A stretch of DNA of 64,000 nt from Pedobacter yulinensis (GCF_003029735.1 NZ_KZ686272.1:62001-126000); one strand, 5' to 3'; positions 52,294-61,782 are shown, numbered from the stretch's first letter. Made by a program: numbers and translations. Notes: generated by a model from the sequence alone, not told the origin.

Positions 52294-53486
52294 GCGCTAT
52301 AAAAAATTTGAATTTGAAAAACATTGCAATATTAGGTGCCACGGGCTCGGTTGGAAAACAGGCACTTGAAGTGGTACGCGGCAATCCGGACCGGTTTAAG
52401 GTCCGGGTGCTGACCGCACAAAACAGTGTAACGTTACTGATTGCGCAGGCGCTCGAGTTTCGGCCTGATGTGGTGGTGATCGGTTATGAACCGCATTATG
52501 CGGCATTGAAAGACGGCCTTGCAGGTACCGGAATCGAGGTGTTATGTGGCGAAGCTGCGCTTGCCGAAGCGGCCGCCTGGCCGGAAGCCGACACCGTGCT
52601 GACTGCCCTGGTTGGTGCGGCAGGCCTGAGGCCCACCATTGCCGCCATAGAAGCGGGGAAAGACATTGCCCTGGCCAATAAGGAAACACTGGTGGTTGCC
52701 GGCGAGCTCGTTACCGCGCTTGCTGCCGAACATCAGGTGCGCATTTTGCCGGTAGACTCTGAACATTCTGCCATTTTCCAGTGCCTGGCCGGCGAAAGCG
52801 GCAATGAACTCGAAAAGATTATTCTGACCGCATCCGGCGGACCGTTTCGCGGCAAGAACCGGGAATTTCTGGCCAGCGTTACACGTGATGAGGCCCTGCG
52901 GCATCCAAACTGGGTCATGGGTGCAAAAATAACCATCGATTCGGCCTCGCTGATGAACAAAGGACTTGAGGTCATTGAAGCCAGCTGGCTTTTTGGCCTG
53001 CCGGCCAACCAGATCGAGGTGGTCGTACACCCGCAGTCGATCGTGCATTCGCTGGTGCAGTTCACCGACGGCTCGCTTAAAGCACAGCTGGGCCTGCCCG
53101 ATATGAAACTGCCCATTCAATACGCGCTCGCTTACCCGCAGAGAATAAAAAACGATTTTCCGCGTTTCAGTTTCTTTGAATACCCGGAACTCACTTTCAG
53201 CAAACCCGATATGCATACATTTCGTAACCTTGGCCTGGCTTACACGGCACTCGGCAAAGGAGGAAACCAGCCCTGTGTGCTGAACGCGGCGAACGAGGTT
53301 GTGGTGGCGGCATTCCTTGAAAAGAAGATCGGTTTCCTGGAAATGAGCGATGTGGTGGAAAGGTGCATGGACGACCTGCCGTTTATCGGGCAGCCCTCGC
53401 TATCGAATTATTTAGAAACTGATGAACATACCCGTATCTTTGCCGCTGATCTGGTAACAAAGCAACAAAGGGTACATCTAATTTAA
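52290..53486 (+). CDS. dxr: 1-deoxy-D-xylulose 5-phosphate reductoisomerase
   Basis: The second MEP-pathway enzyme, NADPH-dependent, with NADPH loop GATGSVGKQ (about 15-23 from the chosen start), metal-binding DSEHSAIFQCL (about 145), and substrate HPNW and SASLMNKGLE motifs, so isoprenoids are made through MEP. GTG at 52290 overlapping the GH3 stop is preferred (398 residues); the upstream TTG at 52281 or TTG codons at 52308/52314 are possible. rseP follows 21 bp later, a classic dxr-rseP neighbourhood. Confidence 0.94.
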   Translation: MSAIKNLNLKNIAILGATGSVGKQALEVVRGNPDRFKVRVLTAQNSVTLLIAQALEFRPDVVVIGYEPHYAALKDGLAGTGIEVLCGEAALAEAAAWPEADTVLTALVGAAGLRPTIAAIEAGKDIALANKETLVVAGELVTALAAEHQVRILPVDSEHSAIFQCLAGESGNELEKIILTASGGPFRGKNREFLASVTRDEALRHPNWVMGAKITIDSASLMNKGLEVIEASWLFGLPANQIEVVVHPQSIVHSLVQFTDGSLKAQLGLPDMKLPIQYALAYPQRIKNDFPRFSFFEYPELTFSKPDMHTFRNLGLAYTALGKGGNQPCVLNAANEVVVAAFLEKKIGFLEMSDVVERCMDDLPFIGQPSLSNYLETDEHTRIFAADLVTKQQRVHLI

Positions 53487-53507
53487 AACAAAAAACAAAA
53501 GAAATTT

Positions 53508-54842
53508 ATGAATGGATTGGTTATGGCGGGGCAGTTGCTGCTTGGATTATCAATATTGGTTATCCTGCATGAGCTTGGACACTTTCTTGCAGCACGCGCC
53601 TTCGGTATCAAAGTAGAGAAGTTTTACCTGTTCTTTGACGCCTGGGGTGTGAAACTGTTCAGTTTTAAAAAAGGGGATGTGGAGTACGGTATCGGCTGGC
53701 TGCCACTTGGCGGTTATGTAAAAATAGCCGGCATGATCGACGAGTCGATGGATACCGAGCAGATGAAACTGCCGCCCCAGCCCTGGGAATTCCGTTCCAA
53801 ACCTGCCTGGCAGCGATTAATCGTGATGCTGGGTGGGATCATTGTAAACATCGTTGTGGGTATCGTGATCTTCTGGATGCTGACCTTTAAATACGGCGAA
53901 ACCTTTATTCCGAACAGTTCTGTGCAGCACGGTATTCACCCGGGCAGCATTGGCCGCGAGGTAGGTCTGAAAGACGGCGACAAGGTTATTGCCATCAACG
54001 GCAAAAAAGTTATTCGTTTTGAAGAGGTCATCAGTCCGAAAGTGCTGATGGGCAACACCACCCTGACGGTGATGCGCGATGGCAAGGCCATCAACATCCG
54101 CGTGCCTGATAACATGCTTAACCAGGTATCAGACCTTGGGTTGGCAGAGTTCATCAGTCCTGACCCGCGTATCAGTACGCGGATTCGCGAGGTAGCCCCC
54201 GGAACCCCTGCCGCTAAAGCGGGTATAAAAGCGGGCGACCGGCTGCTTTCCTTTAACGGGAAACCTGCGTTGTTCAGGGACCAACTGACCGATCAGGTAC
54301 AGCTCGCAAAAAATAAAAGTGTTCCGCTTGTTGTAGACCGCGCCGGGAAACAGGTTACACTGAACGCCAAACTGGATAATTCCGGCACCTTCGGTGTGGC
54401 CTTCCAGCTCGACGAAATCAAAATGCAGACCCTTAATTATGGATTTTTCGAGTCGCTGCCAATTGGTGCAGATAAGGCCTGGAAAACCTTCAGCGACAAT
54501 GCAAAGGGCATCTGGAAAGTGATAACAGGTAAAGTGCAGGCTCAAAAAGCATTTTCCGGACCAGTTGAAATTGCACGCAAGATTTATGGAGGCGAATGGA
54601 TCTGGGCCCGGTTCTGGGCATCGACAGGATTCATCTCTATCGCTCTGGCCTTTATGAACCTGCTGCCGATTCCGGCGTTGGATGGCGGGCATGTCGTTTT
54701 TCTCCTGATTGAAATGGTAAAAGGCAAGCCGGTCAGCGATAAGTTCCTGGAACGCGCCCAGATAGCGGGGTTTGTTATTTTACTTTCGCTCATGGTCTTT
54801 GTACTCGGGAACGATATTTTCAAAGCCATTATGGGTAAATAA
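53508..54842 (+). CDS. rseP: RIP site-2 protease RseP
   Basis: A 444-residue membrane zinc metalloprotease. Zinc motif HELGH (21-25) lies in the first helix; the second ligand region NLLPIPALDGGH is near 385-393. Two PDZ-type regions occupy the middle (about 125-285). It cleaves membrane anti-sigma factors or signal peptides inside the membrane. Placed between dxr and hscB. Confidence 0.94.
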   Translation: MNGLVMAGQLLLGLSILVILHELGHFLAARAFGIKVEKFYLFFDAWGVKLFSFKKGDVEYGIGWLPLGGYVKIAGMIDESMDTEQMKLPPQPWEFRSKPAWQRLIVMLGGIIVNIVVGIVIFWMLTFKYGETFIPNSSVQHGIHPGSIGREVGLKDGDKVIAINGKKVIRFEEVISPKVLMGNTTLTVMRDGKAINIRVPDNMLNQVSDLGLAEFISPDPRISTRIREVAPGTPAAKAGIKAGDRLLSFNGKPALFRDQLTDQVQLAKNKSVPLVVDRAGKQVTLNAKLDNSGTFGVAFQLDEIKMQTLNYGFFESLPIGADKAWKTFSDNAKGIWKVITGKVQAQKAFSGPVEIARKIYGGEWIWARFWASTGFISIALAFMNLLPIPALDGGHVVFLLIEMVKGKPVSDKFLERAQIAGFVILLSLMVFVLGNDIFKAIMGK

Positions 54843-54843
54843 C

Positions 54844-55374
54844 ATGGAAGATTACTTTAGGTTTTACGGGTTTCAACCAGCCTTCAACCTGGATGCAGCT
54901 GCTGTAAAAGCCAGGTTCTTTGAGCTGAGCCGCAAATACCACCCAGACTTTTTTGCGAACGAAAGCCCCGAAAAACAGGACGAGGTGCTGCAGTTAAGTA
55001 CTCTGAACACCAATGCTTACAAAACGCTGAGCGATCCGGCCAGGCGCATGGCCTACCTGCTGGAATTAAAAGGCGTGCTGGCGGCCAATGAAAATTATGT
55101 ATTACCCCAGGCTTTCTTGATGGACATGATGGAGGTGAACGAAGCCATCATGGATCTGCAGTTTGATCCCGACCAGCAAAAGGCCGGCGTGATACGCGGG
55201 CAGGTTGCCGCGATCGAGAAAGAGATGCAGGAAGAGCTCGCCGCATTGACCCGGCAATACGATGAAACAGACGATGGCGCCGTTCAGTCCGGGCTGCTGC
55301 AGGCAATCAAAGACCTGCATTACCGCTTAAAATACCTGGTGCGTATGCAGGAGAACCTGGCAAAGCTTAACTAG
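54844..55374 (+). CDS. hscB: Fe-S co-chaperone HscB
   Basis: A 176-residue J-domain protein of the HscB type: HPD at 33-35 in YHPDFF, followed by TLNTNAYKTLSDPARRMAYLLEL and a C-terminal helical domain that binds IscU (about 85-176). It works with HscA in cluster transfer from IscU. Start is ATG 2 bp after rseP; the longer frame runs inside rseP and was not used. HscA and IscU are not visible here. Confidence 0.88.
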   Translation: MEDYFRFYGFQPAFNLDAAAVKARFFELSRKYHPDFFANESPEKQDEVLQLSTLNTNAYKTLSDPARRMAYLLELKGVLAANENYVLPQAFLMDMMEVNEAIMDLQFDPDQQKAGVIRGQVAAIEKEMQEELAALTRQYDETDDGAVQSGLLQAIKDLHYRLKYLVRMQENLAKLN

Positions 55375-55424
55375 GGTACTTTTTCAGCACCGCAAGGTGA
55401 TATAGCAACGATATATTGAATACT

Positions 55425-55460
55425 AAAAAACCGGGTCGATTTAATCGACCCGGTTTTTTT
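55425..55460. terminator. perfect bidirectional terminator between hscB and lruC
   Basis: AAAAAACCGGGTCGAT (55425-55440) is fully complementary to ATCGACCCGGTTTTTT (55444-55459), a 16-bp stem with loop TTA and T-tracts both ways. It separates two convergent genes. Confidence 0.93.
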
Positions 55461-55481
55461 ATGAATTCTGAACGGATGCAG

Positions 55482-57617
55482 TTACTTGAAGATGTTACCC
55501 TCGCTGCGGTAGCCAGCAGCGGTAGAAATGTACCAGTCGGTGTATTGTGTGCCGCCCGACTTGGCCCAGGCATCGAAGTTAAGATAAGCCGATTTAATCG
55601 ACTTGGCTTCGGCAGGATAAGCAAAGGCATCGGGGAAATTCAGCGCCCACGGTGCATTGTTGGCGTCCATGTAGTACCGGTTGCTGGCTGGCAAACTGTT
55701 GTCTGCACCTGTACGGAACAGGGTTTTGTCTGCTTTGTCTGTCGGTGCATAGTTAGACAGGTGTATTTCGTAACCCCTGCGCTTGTTGCTGATCGAGAAT
55801 GGGTTAAGTGCATTGTTTACGAGGGTGCCCTGGGCAATTGGCGAGGTGAAAGTAACTTTTACCGTGGCCTGTGCCGCTGTTGCTTTGGGTTTGCCGGGAA
55901 CGGTGTTGATCTGGCTGGAGCCATCAGCGTTTTTCAGCAGGTTTTCGTGGTTGTCGAATGGAATGATGACCGCTTTAGCTTGTCCGGCTTCTGTACCATT
56001 TGCAGCCAGGCTGATATAGCCGTTTTGCAGGCTTTGTCCGCTTACGCTGGCCACTGAACTGGCAGCAACGGGAAGCTGTACACCAAAGCCGTTCTTAAAG
56101 TCGGCGCCGGCGGCTACAGGCAGGTAATAACCGGTCATTTCAACCACGTTGTTGGCCGCATTGCTCACATAGGCATAACGGTAATTCACCACCAGGTCAT
56201 TCACATCAAAGTCGCCGGTGTTTGGCCAATTGTCTTCGAAGGCAAGAGTTGCCCAGCCTGTTGCAGAGGGGTAATAGCTGGTGTAAGCACGGCTTGCATC
56301 GTTCGGGAATTCGTCGATTGAGTCATCAACACCATCGTTATCACTGTCTACGCGGGTGTCAATGGCAGATACGTTTGTTTTTGAGATAGCTGCAGGCGGG
56401 TTGGCTGTCGCATAAACCACCAGGTCATTGAAATCATTGTCAGAGCCGGCAGTCGCGCTGCGGTTTATATCTTCGAAACCAAACACGAAGAGTTCGTGCT
56501 GACTGTCGTAAAGCATAACAGAGTGTTTACGCAAGGCAGCTGTAGACTCGGGGTTGAAGCGTGAATCGGTATAAAACTTTGTGTTTCCGGTCTGAATACC
56601 GTTGCTGCTCCAGGCATTCTGAATCAGGACAAACGCAATGGTAGTTCCGGCGCTGAATTTGCCCAGGCTTACCTTGTTGCCGGCTTTCAATCCGCCGCCC
56701 GAACCGTAAGCAGATGCGTTCGGGAAAACCATGGTCACTTCGTCAATTGCATTTTGCAGGGTAGATCCTGAAGCCTGTGTGGGAGGGTTGTTGGTTGGGT
56801 AGCTGTACCAGCCAAGCGTGTTTTTATAATCAGCACCTTCTGAAACGAACGTGACGAATACCTCGGTGTTATTTTGCGTAACCACGATGTTTGACTGGGC
56901 AGTGCTGGTCAGGTACTCGGGGTGTGTTTGCGTGACCGGCTGTCCTTCAGGCAGTGAAGCGTTGATGTAGGAAAGCAGGCTGGCATCGATCTCATCAGAT
57001 GTGCCAAGCAGGTATTTGGGCCGGCCAAGGGAGAAAGGATACTCAGACGTGTTAACGATGGCACCTGCAGAACTGGTATACGGAGCAGGGTAGCTGTAAT
57101 CGGTACCGAGAATACCAGCTACAATAGAACCTTGTTTGCCCGTCATGGTGGAGCCTGTCGCCGAAGGCGTTTCGCTGGTGATGACCACGTCGCCGCTCAA
57201 ACCATCTACACCGCCGATGACCATCTTTACAGATGATTTGTTTTTGATGACTGATTTTACTTTATTCAGTAAACCGGTATACTTTGGCATAACGGCTACA
57301 GAGTCAAGGTAGTAAGGAATATCGACGGTAGCGCGTACATAGCCTGATGCATCGCTCACGCCTTTCAGGAAAATTTTCTCTGCATTGTCGGTTGCTGTAA
57401 CAGTTAACACCACGCCTTTAATAGGCTGGTTGTTGTTGCTAAGCAATTGAATGTCGAACTGAACCGGGCGCGATGTCTGGTAGGCAAAGGTTGAAGGGAT
57501 CCCGCTGGCGGGCGTTCCTGCTTCTGGCGCAATGGCGCTGTCAGTTTTCTTGCAGCCGGAGATGACACCGCAAACGAGTAAAAAGGCAAATGCTGTTTTT
57601 TGTAAGTTTTTTTTCAT
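55482..57617 (-). CDS. LruC-domain lipoprotein
   Basis: A 711-residue lipoprotein (start at ATG 57617; longer frame upstream unlikely). Signal peptide with lipobox ISGC (Cys22). The N-terminal region carries beta repeats (DNAEKIFLKGVSDASGYVRATVDIPYY). The C-terminal part holds the LruC domain, with DSDNDGVDDSIDEFPND (calcium-like Asp repeats) and EDNWPNTGDFDVNDLVVNYRY. LruC proteins are Bacteroidota and Leptospira surface lipoproteins; role unknown. Single gene with strong terminator. Confidence 0.85.
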   Translation of the reverse strand: MKKNLQKTAFAFLLVCGVISGCKKTDSAIAPEAGTPASGIPSTFAYQTSRPVQFDIQLLSNNNQPIKGVVLTVTATDNAEKIFLKGVSDASGYVRATVDIPYYLDSVAVMPKYTGLLNKVKSVIKNKSSVKMVIGGVDGLSGDVVITSETPSATGSTMTGKQGSIVAGILGTDYSYPAPYTSSAGAIVNTSEYPFSLGRPKYLLGTSDEIDASLLSYINASLPEGQPVTQTHPEYLTSTAQSNIVVTQNNTEVFVTFVSEGADYKNTLGWYSYPTNNPPTQASGSTLQNAIDEVTMVFPNASAYGSGGGLKAGNKVSLGKFSAGTTIAFVLIQNAWSSNGIQTGNTKFYTDSRFNPESTAALRKHSVMLYDSQHELFVFGFEDINRSATAGSDNDFNDLVVYATANPPAAISKTNVSAIDTRVDSDNDGVDDSIDEFPNDASRAYTSYYPSATGWATLAFEDNWPNTGDFDVNDLVVNYRYAYVSNAANNVVEMTGYYLPVAAGADFKNGFGVQLPVAASSVASVSGQSLQNGYISLAANGTEAGQAKAVIIPFDNHENLLKNADGSSQINTVPGKPKATAAQATVKVTFTSPIAQGTLVNNALNPFSISNKRRGYEIHLSNYAPTDKADKTLFRTGADNSLPASNRYYMDANNAPWALNFPDAFAYPAEAKSIKSAYLNFDAWAKSGGTQYTDWYISTAAGYRSEGNIFK

Positions 57618-58052
57618 GGTTATAAATAATTTTTTGTGTCCAGCTGTCGCGGTGCCATTCAATAGGGATGTTCGGTTGTAGCTGAACGCAAACATGTGTC
57701 ACAGAAGGCCGCAGTGAGCTGCTTTTGGTAATCCTTATGAAAGAATGGTGCCCTGTGGCCGTGCACCAGGCAGGGTATCGGTAAACCGCTGGGATGTCCC
57801 GGCAAGATGTTGCCAGACCCGGACAAAGTGGTCCCGGAGCTGTGTAAACCGTTCCCCAATGGGTAAATTTTGTGGAGCGGGTGTGGCGTGCGTGGTTCCC
57901 CATTGTGTGGAATGGACTTGTGGCGGCCTGATCCTGCCTTGAGGCCATGCGTGGTCAGAATTGCCATAGCGGTCGGTCGGCCCAAAGTCATAAGCCCAGA
58001 TCGATTTGAGCGAATGGCTTATTTGCCCTAATTTGCGGCAAAATCACGATTC
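57618..58052. other. 435-bp gap with no convincing gene
   Basis: I see no gene here. Reverse-strand frames up to 110 residues (57659-57991) are proline, histidine and serine rich without signal or domain and overlap a forward frame. The right part ends with a TAATTTG string that may be a weak -7 element for the DUF3817 gene, and the left part must hold the lruC promoter, which I could not identify. Confidence 0.5.
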
Positions 58053-58337
58053 ATGGGAAGTACGATCAACCTTTTTCGCAGGGTAGCCGTTTTGGAAGGC
58101 ATCTCTTATTTGCTGCTGCTGTTTGTAGCCATGCCGCTGAAATACTTTGCAGACCTGCCCGCAGCAGTAAAATATACCGGCTGGGCACACGGGCTGCTGT
58201 TTGTGTTGTATGCAGCCTTGCTGGTCATGGCCTGGAGCGAGAAGCGGTGGTCGTTTGGCAAAGCGGCGTTGTTTTTTGTGTCATCGTTATTGCCCTTTGC
58301 ACCGTTCTGGGTGGATAAGAAGCTGAAAGACGAATAA
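58053..58337 (+). CDS. DUF3817 membrane protein
   Basis: A 94-residue protein with about three transmembrane helices and the family's start (LFRRVAVLEGISYLLLLFVAMPLKYF) and TGWAHGLLFVLYA. DUF3817 proteins are small integral membrane proteins of unknown role. Single gene between lruC and a tRNA gene. Confidence 0.85.
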   Translation: MGSTINLFRRVAVLEGISYLLLLFVAMPLKYFADLPAAVKYTGWAHGLLFVLYAALLVMAWSEKRWSFGKAALFFVSSLLPFAPFWVDKKLKDE

Positions 58338-58460
58338 CACTCAGTTGTACTTGGTACATGGTCGTTAGCACTTACCATTTGTACTTAGAACTTAAATATA
58401 TATTTGCGAATAAGCGAACGAATATCTATGTTTGCAGCCCGTTCAGCAATGAACGGATCT

Positions 58461-58540
58461 GCCCAGCTGGCGGAATTGGTAGACGCGCTGGTCTCAAACA
58501 CCAGTGGGAAACCGTGCCGGTTCGACTCCGGCGCTGGGTA
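58461..58540 (+). tRNA. tRNA-Leu (CAA)
   Basis: An 80-base tRNA: acceptor arms GCCCAGC/GCTGGGT (first pair G-T), D-arm with GGCGGAATTGGTAGACGC, anticodon stem CTGGT/ACCAG with loop CTCAAAC (anticodon CAA, decodes UUG), a variable arm of about 11 bases, T-arm GCCGG-TTCGACT-CCGGC. CCA is not fully encoded. Confidence 0.93.
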
Positions 58541-58554
58541 CATTCAAACATGAT

Positions 58555-58595
58555 AAAGCCTTGTTAACTGCTAAGTTACAAGGCTTTTGTTTTTT
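58555..58595 (+). terminator. terminator after tRNA-Leu
   Basis: AAAGCCTTGTTAAC (58555-58568) and GTTACAAGGCTTT (58575-58587) form a 13-bp stem with one bulged T, followed by TGTTTTTT. It begins 14 bases after the tRNA. Confidence 0.85.
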
Positions 58596-58667
58596 CACAA
58601 TTTTCCTTGCAGTTTGCATTAAAGATGTGCCATGCCGGGGCAATCGTATATCCGCCGGTTCGGGAAC

Positions 58668-58746
58668 GTCCGATATTACGTTGAGAAATCGGACAAGTGT
58701 TCGACAGAATTTCCCGTACCCGGTACCTATCAGACGCATGTCCGAT
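58668..58746. repeat. three copies of GTCCGAT / ATCGGAC
   Basis: GTCCGAT at 58668-58674, its complement ATCGGAC at 58688-58694 and again GTCCGAT at 58740-58746. The first two form an inverted repeat with 13-base spacer. Between tRNA-Leu and the serine-hydrolase pseudogene; nature unknown. Confidence 0.35.
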
Positions 58747-58781
58747 CTTAGGGGCTATCCCCAAATGAGCAGGCCTGCCCG

Positions 58782-59831
58782 TCAGCGTTCCAAATAAATC
58801 CGTTCTATTGCCCTGATGATTGGGTCAAGTGCCAGCCCCTCATCCTGGTTTCCGAACACAACAATAGAGAATTTTTTCTCGGGATAACGTACATAATAAG
58901 ATGAGAACCCTGTTGTTCCGCCACTATGCGAGATCCGTGTGGTATGATAGCGGTGTTTAATGTACCAGCCATAACCGTAGGCAACGTCGGGCGTTTCGTT
59001 TGAACTCGGGCTGAATATTTCGTTCAGGGTTTGCTTTCTGACAGCTTTTCCGCATAAAGCGCCTGGTCCCAATGATAGAAATCGTCAATTGACGAATAGA
59101 TCCCGCCATCGCCCTGCAGGTAACGGGCGGAACTCTGATCGTCCACCACAAGCTTGCCATTTTTCGGATTGTAGCCATAGGCACGGTTCGATATCCGGCC
59201 CTCCAGGTTGTTGAACGTCGAGTTGTACATTCTCAAAGGTTTGAATATATGGCGGCGAACAAATTCGTCAAAACGTAAGCCGGATGCTTTTTCCACGATC
59301 AATCCCAACAGCACATATGCTGTATTGCTGTACGAGAACTTTGTGCCGGGTTTAAAATTTGTGCTGTCCTGTCTGGCCACGATGCGCAGCACATCGATAT
59401 CTTTTAACGGGCGGGTCGTCGGAACGCTGCCATAGCTCTGCAGCCCCGACGTATGGTTGATCATTTGTTGACCGTAATTTCTCTGGTTGATGGTGGCAGC
59501 CCGGGAAAGAAACGAGCCAGCCGGTCATCGAGGCCAAGCTTACCCTGGTCGCGGAGCATGAGGATCGCCATTGCGGTAAAAGGTTTGGTTACTGAAGCGA
59601 TCCGGTAATTGGTTTTGTTCGTAGCCCTCATTTTTCTGGCGATATCAGCATACCCGAATGATCGCCTGTAAAGTTTCCGGCCATCCCGGATAATCATGAC
59701 ACTGATCCCGCTGGTCTCAGGGGCATTGTACCGGCTGAAGATGCTGTCTACAGCCCTAACCTGCTGTAAGGTCGATTGAGCAAACAAATCGCCAACCAGC
59801 AAGTACTGAGTAATACAAAAAGAAATTTCAT
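58782..59831 (-). pseudogene. frameshifted serine hydrolase (beta-lactamase class C family)
   Basis: Read on the reverse strand, one serine-hydrolase sequence is spread over several frames. The start MKFLFVLLSTC (ATG at 59831) is in one frame, then DLFAQSTLQQVRAVDSIF and the catalytic SVTKPF in a second, MINHTSGL with the YSN motif in a third, and HSGGTTG near the C-terminus in a fourth segment. Three shifts all in the same direction lie near 59790, 59464 and 59060. Motifs (SxxK, YxN, HxG) are intact, so the disruption is recent or is a sequence error. A close intact relative lies at 61783. Confidence 0.75.
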
Positions 59832-60085
59832 GTAAAGCGGTTTGTTGACGAAAGATAGGAATTGAGCAACCGGTCCGCAAAGGGCTTTTGACAATCCTTG
59901 GCAGACGCAACTTTTTTTAAACGCTTAAAGTTTAACCCAGGCACAACTCATCGCGACGGATCGCAACTCCAGTTTGAAGGGCTGAATCAGACAGAAGGGG
60001 GGCATGATACGATTCAATCTTTTGTGAAATCAGCATCCTCAATCTTCACGCGCCTGATCCGGCCACCTTCTTTATCAAACACTCA

Positions 60086-60823
60086 TTAGCCATAAAGCAC
60101 CTGGCAATTTTCACAGTAGAAACTTCTGCGGTTGGTTTTGCCGGTATGGGCTTTTGTAAACGGGATCTTGCAGCGCGGGCAAGTTTTTTTGGTATGCGCC
60201 AGCCAATGCTTTTTCAGTGTAAATTCTTTTTTCCATTCCAGGAACTGAAAGGCATACATTCTCGTTTCCCTGACCATTTCCTTTAATTTGGCCTCTGGAA
60301 GTGCGCCGACTGCAGACAAAGGATGCACTTTGATGCGGAACAGGACCTCGTTCTTGATGATGTTGCCGCTGCCAGCAAAAATATCCTGGTTCAGCAGCGC
60401 ATCGCAGGCAAGCATTTCTGGCAGTCCTTTCAACTTCCTGATCGCTTTTGAAGCTTTCCATTCATCGGCCATGACATCGCCCGACCAGTCATATAGTGTG
60501 TCTACATGGCTGTCGAAGATTTTGACCGAACATGCATAAAAATTGAGTTCGTCCTTTTCGAATTGCAGGCTTAACCGTACAGGCGATTCCTTTCGTTCAT
60601 TGATGCGGTATGTTCCGAACAACAGGAAATGAATGCGGAGGGTTAAGTTTTTGAAACATACCAGGAAGTGTTTTCCCCATGACCGGAAGCTTTCTACCTG
60701 CTGGCCTTCCAGCAAACTTTGGTCTACTTTACTGTTGCCTTCAACGGCAAGAATCTTTTTTCCTTCCAGGTGAAGTTCTTCGACGGCTTCCTGCAATATA
60801 ACAATGGATGGTCCTTCAGGCAT
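60086..60823 (-). CDS. Fpg/Nei-type DNA glycosylase
   Basis: A 245-residue base-excision repair enzyme. The N-terminus MPEGPS gives catalytic Pro2 (after Met removal) and Glu3. The helix-two-turn-helix motif LLNQDIFAGSGNIIKNEVLF is near 150-170, and a C-terminal zinc finger has four cysteines (CPRC...CENC). Closest by this pattern to Nei (endonuclease VIII), which removes oxidised pyrimidines, but Fpg vs Nei is not proven. ATG 60823 is chosen because the active site must be N-terminal; the frame to 60955 would bury it. Confidence 0.9.
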   Translation of the reverse strand: MPEGPSIVILQEAVEELHLEGKKILAVEGNSKVDQSLLEGQQVESFRSWGKHFLVCFKNLTLRIHFLLFGTYRINERKESPVRLSLQFEKDELNFYACSVKIFDSHVDTLYDWSGDVMADEWKASKAIRKLKGLPEMLACDALLNQDIFAGSGNIIKNEVLFRIKVHPLSAVGALPEAKLKEMVRETRMYAFQFLEWKKEFTLKKHWLAHTKKTCPRCKIPFTKAHTGKTNRRSFYCENCQVLYG

Positions 60824-60968
60824 ATGGTTTCTTGCGCATTGTTCTATTCTTCGGCTGCACGACCGGCTCACCGTCGGCGTCAGGAAGAGAAATGCTTCCT
60901 GAATTAAACACGGATCTGGGGCAATAGTTGTTGCCCGCGCGACAATATCTGCCATGGTTAATTGTCAA

Positions 60969-60989
60969 AATTTCACTGCCAGTGAAATT
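60969..60989. promoter_or_regulatory. 21-bp perfect palindrome, likely operator
   Basis: AATTTCACT (60969-60977), spacer GCC, AGTGAAATT (60981-60989): perfect 9-bp arms. It lies between the divergent Nei-like gene and the XRE regulator gene, 59 bp before the latter's ATG. A dimeric helix-turn-helix regulator would bind such a site. Confidence 0.6.
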
Positions 60990-61048
60990 CGGATCACATC
61001 TTTTACCGGAAAGTAGTAGCTTTAACCAGCTATTGGTGCACAAAGCAG

Positions 61049-61684
61049 ATGAAGACGCTGAAACAGCTCAGACTGGCAAAACAATTATCTCAGCAGGAGC
61101 TTGCAGGCCTCTCGGGTATCTCTCTTCGAACCATACAACGCATGGAAAAGAACCAGTCGTCAGGCAGCCCATATGTCATCCGAAGCCTTTGTACAGCACT
61201 TCAGATCTCGCCTCATGAACTGTTTACCCCGAAAGCAGCCGAACCTGTCGATCACCAGGCGGAATGGGCGGAGAACGCGGCGGCGACCGATGCCCGGACT
61301 CCTGTCTCATTGGCAAAGAACAGGCACGTCAAGATCATTAATTTAGGCGCGCTTTCGGTACTTCTTTTTCCCTTTTTGAATCTGGTCGTCGTGCCCGTCC
61401 TATACGGGGTCTTTCACCGGAAGATCAATGCCCCGGCCGCCCGGGAAGATGCACTGCGGATCATCAGCTTCCAGATCATCTGGAGTCTCGTTACCGCGGT
61501 TTGTCTGGTTATGACACCCTTGCTCGACCATCTGATCTGGAATATCGGTGAAATCCTGGACGTTCCTTTATTTCTGTGGCTTTACCTCATCCTGCTGATC
61601 GGGCACATTTTTTCGACGCTATACCTTGCTTGGAAACTGAATCAGAAAAAGGCGGTGAGTAAAGCCTTTCCTAACTTTTTTTGA
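61049..61684 (+). CDS. XRE-type regulator with membrane domain
   Basis: A 211-residue protein. N-terminal helix-turn-helix of the XRE/Cro type (about 3-60: LRLAKQLSQQELAGLSGISLRTIQRMEKNQS), then a linker and four hydrophobic segments (about 100-120, 131-155, 160-175, 180-205), similar to DUF4870. It may be a membrane-tethered transcription regulator. It lies 59 bp downstream of a 21-bp palindrome, so autoregulation is plausible. A serine hydrolase gene follows 98 bp later. Confidence 0.85.
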   Translation: MKTLKQLRLAKQLSQQELAGLSGISLRTIQRMEKNQSSGSPYVIRSLCTALQISPHELFTPKAAEPVDHQAEWAENAAATDARTPVSLAKNRHVKIINLGALSVLLFPFLNLVVVPVLYGVFHRKINAPAAREDALRIISFQIIWSLVTAVCLVMTPLLDHLIWNIGEILDVPLFLWLYLILLIGHIFSTLYLAWKLNQKKAVSKAFPNFF

Positions 61685-61782
61685 GCAGGACAGGCCGACC
61701 TGGCATAACATTGTCATATAATTGACGCCCTCCTTGCTGCAGCGGAAAGAAGGCGGTTGCTGTAGTTTTACCGAAAAAAAAT

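Noticed and set aside
57659-57991. Reverse-strand 110-residue frame between lruC and DUF3817
   Set aside because: Overlapped by other frames, no signal peptide, domain or promoter; composition is not protein-like.
60824-60955. Longer start for the Nei-like glycosylase
   Set aside because: The enzyme needs the proline right after the initiator Met; an extension would bury it.
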